A DNA stretch of 5,673 nt from CAYGXH01 sp964354485 (lineage in GTDB: Bacteria; Bacteroidota; Ignavibacteria; UBA10030; SZUA-254), in the NCBI GenBank assembly GCA_964354485.1, contig CAYGZY010000013.1, positions 1 through 5,673 of the forward strand, written 5' to 3'. This document shows positions 1 through 4,414 of this stretch, one piece after another. A model generated the notes under the pieces. That model was not told the DNA's origin. It was given only the letters and a program-made list of their open reading frames with translations, and searched no databases. The stretch's first letter is position 1; each line of letters begins with the position of its first letter. The position numbers and the translations under genes were made by a program.

Positions 1-676
1 TTTCCGAGATGTATATCATGAGATATACTATATCGAGATGGGAGATACGGAACACGGATGCATTAGGGAGGGCAACCTCTCCTTCCTCCACCCCCTTCTG
101 TGTTACCACGCCGGCTGTCGGTGCGGTAACGTACGAATCATCAATTTTTTTCCTGATAGATCGCTGTTGGGCTAATGCCATATCGCGTTTTCCCCGGGAC
201 ACATCTATCTCTTCGGGCCGGGAACCGCGTTTCAGCTTGTCGTACGTTTGCTTCGCAAGAATATGGCGTGTCCGGACATCGTCGAGTTGTTTCTGAGAGA
301 TACTCCCCTCTTTGTACAAACCTTCAGTCCTGTTCAGATCATCTTCCGCGTTTTTAAATGTGGCTTCTGCCTGAGCGATATCTTCATCTCGCGCGCCCAG
401 GACAGTAAGTTTATACTGCGCTTCTGCCGTAACCGCATTTGCACGCGCCTGTTCATACTGAATATCAATTTCAGTTTTATCGATAATTGCCAACGTATCC
501 CCGCGCTGCACTGATGCGCCTTCATCCACGAGAATCCTGAGGACTTCCCCGCCTACCTTTGCGCTTACAGTTATCTCGGTTGCCTCTATTGTTCCGGAAG
601 CGGATATCTCGTTATCACCGTCATTGGAGCAACCGACACAGGTCAATACGATAAAAAGGAAAACAATATTTCTCAT
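1..676 (-). CDS. HlyD-family periplasmic adaptor lipoprotein, 3' end outside window
   Basis: This is a membrane-fusion (adaptor) subunit of an ABC- or RND-type efflux or secretion system. Such proteins bridge an inner-membrane pump and an outer-membrane channel. The 225 visible residues start at ATG 676, with TGAGG about 6 bases upstream. A short hydrophobic signal ends in LTCVGC, so Cys16 is a plausible lipidation site, although the -3 residue is not the usual Leu. Residues 28-66 form the first half of a lipoyl/barrel-sandwich domain (GGEVLRILVDEGASVQRGD). Residues 67-180 are a charged helical hairpin containing GSRPEEI, as seen in YbhG/DevB-like adaptors. Residues 181-212 (TAPTAGVV, then EEGEVALPNASVF) return to the second lipoyl half. 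The beta-barrel and membrane-proximal domains lie beyond the window edge. It starts 27 bases after the stop of the M24 gene, so the two are probably cotranscribed. The GSRPEEI resemblance predicts ABC-2 ATPase and permease genes next, which is inference. Confidence 0.9.
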   Translation of the reverse strand, partial: MRNIVFLFIVLTCVGCSNDGDNEISASGTIEATEITVSAKVGGEVLRILVDEGASVQRGDTLAIIDKTEIDIQYEQARANAVTAEAQYKLTVLGARDEDIAQAEATFKNAEDDLNRTEGLYKEGSISQKQLDDVRTRHILAKQTYDKLKRGSRPEEIDVSRGKRDMALAQQRSIRKKIDDSYVTAPTAGVVTQKGVEEGEVALPNASVFRISHLDIVYLMIYISE

Positions 677-703
677 TCCAACCTCAGTGCTATGCATAGT
701 TCT

Positions 704-1927
704 CTATTTCAGGATCGCGATAACTTCAGTTTGGCAGAGTTCACCGGTCACGACTACCTCTGAATTCTTCGTGATGTACACATTAATCTCGGTGCGGACA
801 CCGAAGTCCCCTATAAAATATATACCCGGTTCAATCGAAAACGACGTTTCGGGGATGATAGTCCGCTCGTCGTGTGTTTCCAGGTTATCCAGGTTTGCTC
901 CACTTCCATGGCCGTCTTCAGTAATCGAGTGCCCCGTCCGGTGGAAGAAATATTTTCCGTAGTTATGTTTCTCGATATGGTTACGGCACACATCATCGAC
1001 GTCGCATCCTCTGACTACTTTCTTTTCAGCGAACGATTTCTTGAGATAAGCCACCGCCGCATCGCGCGCATCTCTCACAATACTAAATATCTTTATATAC
1101 TTTTCAGGCACCTCTGTTCCAAGATATCCCACCCATGTAATATCGTTGTACGTTGCCCCGGGCTTATTCTTTTTCGACCAGAGATCGATCAGCACGAAAT
1201 CGCCGACATGCAGTTCGGAATGGACCTCCTTTGTCGGCTCGTAGTGGGGATTTCCGCTATTTGCGTTTACTGAGCAATTCGGAGGGTCGTGTGTGATGAG
1301 ATCGTTCTCCTTGAATTTTGATAACATAAATTGCTGAACATCATATTCGGTGAGTCTCGCATGTTTCAGAGTGAGCTGCTGTTTCATGTAACCGAATGAC
1401 TTATCGACAATCGACCGCATGATGCGGGCTGTTTCAAGGTTATCGCGGTATGCCTCTTCTGACCAGCGGGATTCAAAATATTGAGTTAAATCCATTGATG
1501 ATATCACATTCACGCCGGTTTTTCTGACCATTTCGATCGTACCGGCGTCCACTTTGGATATATAGGGTATTGCGTTTTCGGGTGAATATTCCATTGCAAC
1601 CGTGCGGATGCCTTTGAGGGTGTTCTTTAGACCTTCCTCCAGTGATTGCCAGCTTAGGTAGATTATTTTTTCACCGGGGAGGTAGTCGAGGTTCCACCGT
1701 TCGATACTGTGAACGAGCTTTTTCGGTTCACCTTGTGCGGGTATAAGGTAGAAAAATCGACGGGTATTCATAATATGCACGGGAAATTCGAGGATACGTT
1801 GTGCGTACTCGTTCCGTTTCCAGAAATCGTAAAAGAGCCACGCGTCGATTTTTTGTGACCTCAGCGCCTGCTGGATGGAAGAGATTTTCGCGATCATTGC
1901 CTGCGTCGGTTTGGTTTCAGTCGTCAT
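704..1927 (-). CDS. M24 family metallopeptidase (creatinase / Xaa-Pro aminopeptidase fold)
   Basis: A 407-residue protein with the two-domain layout of creatinase/Xaa-Pro dipeptidases: an N-terminal creatinase-like domain (about 15-150) and a C-terminal pita-bread metallopeptidase domain (about 160-405). All five expected metal ligands of the M24 family are visible: Asp248 (VLIDLW), Asp262 (YNDITW), His333 (RTGHS), Glu366 (SIEPG) and Glu380 (RTEIN). His228 (NPHYEP) matches the conserved substrate-site histidine. An active dinuclear-metal hydrolase is therefore likely, probably a cytoplasmic peptidase because no signal peptide is seen. The segment after His333 (TEDGHGSGANLDN) is longer and less canonical than the GHGxGxxxHE of standard PepP/PepQ, so the exact substrate cannot be assigned. 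The start at ATG 1927 has AGG 7 bases upstream and a promoter-like sequence about 35 bases further up. It lies directly upstream of the efflux adaptor gene. Confidence 0.92.
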   Translation of the reverse strand: MTTETKPTQAMIAKISSIQQALRSQKIDAWLFYDFWKRNEYAQRILEFPVHIMNTRRFFYLIPAQGEPKKLVHSIERWNLDYLPGEKIIYLSWQSLEEGLKNTLKGIRTVAMEYSPENAIPYISKVDAGTIEMVRKTGVNVISSMDLTQYFESRWSEEAYRDNLETARIMRSIVDKSFGYMKQQLTLKHARLTEYDVQQFMLSKFKENDLITHDPPNCSVNANSGNPHYEPTKEVHSELHVGDFVLIDLWSKKNKPGATYNDITWVGYLGTEVPEKYIKIFSIVRDARDAAVAYLKKSFAEKKVVRGCDVDDVCRNHIEKHNYGKYFFHRTGHSITEDGHGSGANLDNLETHDERTIIPETSFSIEPGIYFIGDFGVRTEINVYITKNSEVVVTGELCQTEVIAILK

Positions 1928-1964
1928 CGGAGTGCCTAAATGAATTTAGAAATTATTGTTTGAG

Positions 1965-1993
1965 AATATACGAAGGTATGGAGGAAGATGCAA
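1965..1993 (-). promoter_or_regulatory. Candidate sigma-70-type promoter of the M24-adaptor operon
   Basis: On the minus strand, TTGCAT (1993-1988) is separated by exactly 17 bases from TATATT (1970-1965). The -10 matches the consensus at 5 of 6 positions and the -35 at 3 of 6. A transcript would start near 1958, leaving about 30 bases of leader before the ATG at 1927. The -35 hexamer touches the outer edge of the palindromic repeat at 1994-2061, so that element may affect this promoter. Assignment is by consensus only; the organism's own promoter preferences are unknown. Confidence 0.45.
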
Positions 1994-2061
1994 TTACCTC
2001 TCCCCCTGAATCCCCCTCTCCACTCGTGGAGAGGGGGACAGTAGGTGAAGGGGTGAGGTAA
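1994..2061. repeat. Palindromic intergenic repeat element, copy 1 (68 bp)
   Basis: A REP/MITE-like element. The ends form an inverted repeat: TTACCTCTCCCC at the left (1994-2005) and GGGGTGAGGTAA at the right (2050-2061), which pair except at one position. Inside is a perfect 12-base inverted repeat, CCCCCTCTCCAC (2012-2023) and GTGGAGAGGGGG (2026-2037), separated by only two bases, so the whole element folds into a nested cruciform or hairpin. It begins 8 bases beyond the stop codon of the DinB-type gene and ends at the -35 of the M24 promoter. Blocks of 28, 19 and 10 bases are identical to the copy at 2626-2764. In RNA it would form a strong stem, but no U-run follows, so it is not a standard rho-independent terminator. 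Confidence 0.88.
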
Positions 2062-2069
2062 AACACTGC

Positions 2070-2555
2070 CTACTCCCAAACAGCTTTGGGTCTCCCCTTC
2101 CAATACCACATTATTAGGTCGATGATCGGAGGTTCACCACCCAACTCTCTTAGTCGGGTCGTATTCTGTGCGCGATGCTGGTGGGTGTGCATCATTGCTT
2201 GCAGGAGTATTTCGCGAATGGTTAATCTGAGAGGCGGATCTTTAAACCATGGGATGGCTGCTTCCTCATTGAGCCGCGATTCAATAAGATCATGCATGAA
2301 TGTTAAGGCGTTATCATGGTACTGGATAATTGATTTTTTGAGATCCAACCAATCGCTGATTTCCCCAAGGTTCTTACGATCAAGTGATTCGCCTCGCGCA
2401 ATCTGGAGAAATGCGCGTTGTGCCTGGTGAAGATGATTCAATCGTTTGCGGATCGACACATCTTCCTTTGCCGCTGGATTTTTACTTATCGCTTTCAGAA
2501 TCTCCGCATCTGCCCATGCCTGGTGACCGAAGAGGTCGATGATCATTTCTTTCAT
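2070..2555 (-). CDS. DinB-family putative metal-dependent protein
   Basis: A 161-residue, all-helical DinB/YfiT-fold protein. The family forms four-helix bundles that bind a divalent metal through three histidines. Some members are thiol (bacillithiol or mycothiol) transferases, and many have no known role. Visible family features are the N-terminal LFGHQAWADAEIL (residues 8-20), RLNHLHQAQRAFL (38-50) with His41 or His43 as the first ligand, and MHTHQH (122-127), where His123 and His127 give the HxxxH pair. The RLRELGGEPPIIDLIMWYW tail is typical of DinB proteins. I chose ATG 2555 (TGGAA about 9 bases upstream). An in-frame TTG at 2594 would add 13 residues that do not belong to the fold. ATG 2546 is also possible. 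The gene is cytoplasmic and bracketed by two copies of the same palindromic repeat. Substrate unknown. Confidence 0.85.
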   Translation of the reverse strand: MKEMIIDLFGHQAWADAEILKAISKNPAAKEDVSIRKRLNHLHQAQRAFLQIARGESLDRKNLGEISDWLDLKKSIIQYHDNALTFMHDLIESRLNEEAAIPWFKDPPLRLTIREILLQAMMHTHQHRAQNTTRLRELGGEPPIIDLIMWYWKGRPKAVWE

Positions 2556-2657
2556 ATATGTTATTCCAGAAAAAGAATCAACAAATAGAAACAAAGGTTT
2601 GAAAAGGTATTAAGTATTGCACGAAGATAACCTCTCCCCCTGAATCCCCCTCTCCAC

Positions 2658-2685
2658 ATCCTTCGACTTTGCTCAGGACAAGAGA
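2658..2685. repeat. Insert in the hairpin loop of repeat copy 2
   Basis: Twenty-eight bases sit exactly between the two stem arms, where copy 1 has only two. They contain the imperfect palindrome TCCTTCGACTTTGCTCAGGA (2659-2678), whose ends TCCT and AGGA are complementary. From general knowledge, this 'CTTCGAC...GCTCAGGA' sequence recurs widely in genomes of this kind and yields spurious peptides such as CPEQSRR or LSKVEG when translated. It appears to be a separate small repeat family nested in the larger one. Confidence 0.7.
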
Positions 2686-2704
2686 GTGGAGAGGGGGACA
2701 GTAG

Positions 2705-2753
2705 CCCGCCCGAACGACCGAAGATAAGACCGTGTTCCGTTCGGTCGGGCGGG
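2705..2753. repeat. GC-rich palindromic insert in right arm of repeat copy 2
   Basis: CCCGCCCGA (2705-2713) pairs perfectly with TCGGGCGGG (2745-2753). After a four-base bulge (2714-2717), CCGAA (2718-2722) pairs with TTCGG (2740-2744), giving 14 paired bases around a 17-base loop. An alternative pairing is also available: CCGAACG (2710-2716) with CGTTCGG (2738-2744). Copy 1 lacks this segment and has six unrelated bases there, so it looks like an insertion into the parent element. Confidence 0.7.
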
Positions 2754-2766
2754 GTGAGGTTATCAA

Positions 2767-3390
2767 TCAATTCTTCCCAATCATTCTCGCCACCAAATCC
2801 TCACGATCCACAACCGAATCCTCCCCCAGCCAGATTAACCAGAGTGTTCGTGCGAAGGTTTTATCGGTGATTATTGGTTTCTCTTCCTCATTGATAATAA
2901 CAACAATAGTACCACCCGGTATCCATCGGAAAACAAATTGATCATTTTCCTTCACATCCCTCGTAAAGTATCCGAGGAATTGATCTATGAGTGGTTGTAA
3001 TTCCTTTCGGTCTGCTTCTTTGGTATTCTCCTTAAAACCATCATGGTAGGCATCGCGCATTGATTTTGCATCAACGTCCCGGGCAAACGACATCATGATC
3101 TGCTTTGCTTTACCATCTGTGAGGATTAACGGATATGCCTCTTTTTCATTTTTTATCGTATTCATTCCCTCAATATAATGCGCCATGCCGTACACCTTAA
3201 AAAAGAATTTCTTCCGGACGGCAAGGCCGGTACAATGGAGTATATATTCCTTGGCATTGTACGTCAATTTTACTTCTGCAGGGAAGGATTTTTCTGTCGA
3301 TGGCTCACTGATAGAATCCTGGGATTTTGCCGAAAAAGCTAGCACGAAGAGGCAAAGGGTAAAGCAGATTGCTATTTGGAATAAACGCAT
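2767..3390 (-). CDS. Secreted chalcone-isomerase-fold protein
   Basis: A 207-residue exported protein. Residues 1-21 form a signal peptide (MRLFQIAICF, a hydrophobic run, then AFSA), so the product is probably periplasmic. The rest matches the bacterial chalcone-isomerase-like domain: FPAEVKLTYNAKEYILHCTGLAVRKK (36-61), KVYGMAHYIEG (65-75), then a helical middle (DAKSMRDAYHDGFKENT). The C-terminal signature is FRWIPGGTIVVIINEEEKPIITD followed by FARTLWLIWLGE (179-190). In this family PGGT and IWLG are hallmarks. Bacterial members are generally not flavonoid enzymes; lipid/fatty-acid binding or other non-catalytic roles have been proposed for the fold, so I assign no reaction. The start at ATG 3390 is supported by GCGAGGA about 6 bases upstream. 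The gene appears to be the first of the minus-strand group, and a palindromic repeat sits directly after its stop. Confidence 0.87.
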   Translation of the reverse strand: MRLFQIAICFTLCLFVLAFSAKSQDSISEPSTEKSFPAEVKLTYNAKEYILHCTGLAVRKKFFFKVYGMAHYIEGMNTIKNEKEAYPLILTDGKAKQIMMSFARDVDAKSMRDAYHDGFKENTKEADRKELQPLIDQFLGYFTRDVKENDQFVFRWIPGGTIVVIINEEEKPIITDKTFARTLWLIWLGEDSVVDREDLVARMIGKN

Positions 3391-3427
3391 GAGATCCTCG
3401 CATTATTGATATAAAAAGGGTGTCGGC

Positions 3428-3456
3428 AATGTAAAAAGAACCGTTATTAAAATCAA
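3428..3456 (-). promoter_or_regulatory. Possible promoter of the chalcone-isomerase-like gene
   Basis: On the minus strand, TTGATT (3456-3451) and TACATT (3433-3428) are separated by 17 bases, each matching the sigma-70 consensus at 4 of 6 positions. The transcript would start about 30 bases before the ATG at 3390. This is weak evidence in an AT-rich region, where such matches are common. Confidence 0.25.
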
Positions 3457-3627
3457 AAAATGCAGCGATTTTCGCGGATTGACGAGGAATACCCTACCAA
3501 CGACCAGGTCCTAAAAACGAGAGAAATGTGATATTTTAAAGATTTTCAAAATGCTTGAGGTAGAAGTAAGAGTAATAGAAAGTAGAAATTATTCGATGGA
3601 AAACATATTGATATTGACCTGCTTTCT

Positions 3628-3657
3628 TTGTATTTTCACTGCTAATAGGCATATAAT
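3628..3657 (+). promoter_or_regulatory. Candidate promoter of the NusG-like/recombinase locus
   Basis: A perfect TATAAT (3652-3657) lies 18 bases after TTGTAT (3628-3633). A transcript starting near 3664 would carry a leader of about 115 bases before the ATG at 3779, containing the GGTAATTACC palindrome and the paired AGTCTCAA repeats. A long leader is expected where a specialised NusG factor is autoregulated or recruited, but no ops or JUMPstart-type element is recognisable here. Confidence 0.4.
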
Positions 3658-3778
3658 CCCACCGATAACGTATCACATTTTCTGGTCATGATGAGGGTAA
3701 TTACCAAGCGATGATAATAAACTTTCACAGCTATGCAGTCTCAAAACACCTTTCATCTTTCGTGTAAGTCTCAATTGC

Positions 3779-4333
3779 ATGAATACACACCCTCACATGA
3801 ACTCAACTTTTTCTTATGGAGGTAACGTATGGATTGCGCTTTATACGCGTGCCCGGCACGAAGTCAAGATTGCTGAGCAGATAACCAGATTGGGTATTGA
3901 AGCATACGTACCTTTGCGGAGGGAAATGCACTGCTGGAGTGACCGGAAGAAGTGGGTTGAGGTACCGCTGATACGATCGTACGTATTCGTCCATATCGAT
4001 TTGCGTGATTATTTCCGTTTATTCGCGGTACACGGAGTCGTACGCGTTATAATGTTTAGAGGCAGAATTGCGCGCGTACGCGATCATGAAATTGAACTGC
4101 TCAGATATGCGGCACAGTCTGATGGAGAGATTGCAGAATCAGCACAAAATCTACGTAAGCAGGATGAAGTCGAGATTATAAACGGATTATTTACCGGGCA
4201 TCGGGGCAAGGTCGTGCATAGCGGTTCGAAGTATAAAATATGTATTCGGATTGAAGAACTTGAATACGCTATCGTAGTTGAATTATCTAAAGCAGATATT
4301 AGGTTAACGAATCAAGCTGTTGCAGTTGTATAG
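3779..4333 (+). CDS. NusG-paralogue transcription antiterminator, UpxY/RfaH-like
   Basis: A 184-residue protein with the two domains of the NusG family. The NGN domain (about 17-110) opens with VWIALYTRARHEVKIAEQI and continues with GIEAYVPL and VEVPLIRSYVFVHID. These correspond to the conserved WYALY..R..E, FxP and PLFPGYVFV blocks. The KOW domain (about 128-176) contains DEVEIINGLFTGHRGKVV. NGN contacts RNA polymerase and KOW normally contacts ribosomal or other partners. Specialised paralogues (RfaH, UpxY, LoaP) promote transcription of long polysaccharide or biosynthetic operons. It is not the housekeeping nusG, because no secE, rplK or rplA lies nearby. ATG 3779 gives about 16 residues before the domain and has no ribosome site; ATG 3797 is an alternative. 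A strong GGAGG at 3818-3822 precedes an out-of-frame ATG. The tyrosine recombinase follows after 81 bases on the same strand. Confidence 0.88.
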   Translation: MNTHPHMNSTFSYGGNVWIALYTRARHEVKIAEQITRLGIEAYVPLRREMHCWSDRKKWVEVPLIRSYVFVHIDLRDYFRLFAVHGVVRVIMFRGRIARVRDHEIELLRYAAQSDGEIAESAQNLRKQDEVEIINGLFTGHRGKVVHSGSKYKICIRIEELEYAIVVELSKADIRLTNQAVAVV

Positions 4334-4358
4334 GCAGCAGAATTTTAAACATACTATT

Positions 4359-4392
4359 GCCAGCTCAGTCAATAAAATGTGACTGAGAGGGC
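4359..4392. repeat. 13-8-13 imperfect inverted repeat, possible recombinase core site
   Basis: CTCAGTCA (4364-4371) and TGACTGAG (4380-4387) are perfect inverted repeats around the asymmetric 8-base spacer ATAAAATG (4372-4379). Extending each arm to 13 bases (4359-4371 and 4380-4392) keeps 11 of 13 positions complementary. The total of 34 bases in 13-8-13 arrangement equals the geometry of loxP-type sites, where two recombinase protomers bind the arms and exchange strands in the spacer. It lies between the NusG-like stop and the recombinase ribosome site. The alternative is an RNA hairpin in the recombinase leader; a competing CAGCTC/GAGCTG pairing (4361-4366 with 4394-4399) also exists. No U-run follows, so a terminator is unlikely. 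Confidence 0.5.
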
Positions 4393-4402
4393 GGAGCTGT
4401 AT

Positions 4403-4410
4403 GGGGAGGG
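4403..4410 (+). promoter_or_regulatory. Strong ribosome-binding site fixing the recombinase start
   Basis: GGGGAGGG lies four bases before ATG 4415 (GGAGG at 4405-4409, five bases away). This decides the start in favour of ATG 4415 over the in-frame GTG at 4379. The GTG has no ribosome site and falls across the edge of the spacer of the inverted repeat. Confidence 0.8.
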
Positions 4411-4414
4411 TTAT

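Larger units (their letters stand above)
2626..2764. repeat. Palindromic intergenic repeat element, copy 2, enlarged (139 bp)
   Basis: This is the same element as at 1994-2061, in the same orientation. Its ends are a perfect 9-base inverted repeat, GATAACCTC (2626-2634) and GAGGTTATC (2756-2764). The inner perfect stem CCCCCTCTCCAC (2646-2657) with GTGGAGAGGGGG (2686-2697) is kept. The 2-base loop of copy 1 is replaced by 28 bases, and the six bases GTGAAG of copy 1 are replaced by a 46-base GC-rich palindromic segment. The right end lies two bases from the stop codon of the chalcone-isomerase-like gene (TGA at 2769-2767). Conserved blocks of 28 bases (2630-2657), 19 bases (2686-2704) and 10 bases (2751-2760) match copy 1 exactly. 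Confidence 0.88.
3391..3778. other. Divergent intergenic region, no gene recognised
   Basis: These 388 bases separate the minus-strand group from the plus-strand NusG-like gene. They are AT-rich, and I find no coding sequence with a start, a ribosome site and reasonable length in either direction. Contents worth listing are a candidate promoter on each strand, the perfect 10-base palindrome GGTAATTACC (3696-3705), and two direct copies of AGTCTCAA (3737-3744 and 3767-3774) whose starts are exactly 30 bases apart. ATGCA (3733-3737) is also complementary to TGCAT (3776-3780) at the start codon of the NusG-like gene. Individually these short motifs could arise by chance. Confidence 0.6.

Noticed and set aside
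9..525. Plus- and minus-strand reading frames overlapping the adaptor gene
   Set aside because: These are antisense or out-of-frame shadows of the adaptor; only the minus-strand frame starting at 676 shows family motifs.
690..699. Perfect 10-base palindrome CTATGCATAG between the M24 and adaptor genes
   Set aside because: A palindrome of this length is not rare by chance in a window of this size, and nothing else supports an operator within an operon.
1994..2061. Rho-independent terminator after the DinB-type gene
   Set aside because: The stem is strong but is followed by GATTCAGGGG rather than a U-run on the transcribed strand, and it belongs to a repeat family.
2556..2594. In-frame TTG start adding 13 residues to the DinB-type protein
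   Set aside because: The extra residues precede the conserved first helix and have no ribosome site.
2561..2770. Minus-strand reading frames across repeat copy 2, containing CPEQSRR or LSKVEG
   Set aside because: These are translations of the palindromic repeat, a well-known source of spurious proteins, not genes.
4379..4414. In-frame GTG start adding 12 residues to the recombinase
   Set aside because: It has no ribosome site and lies in the inverted repeat, whereas ATG 4415 has an ideal GGAGG.
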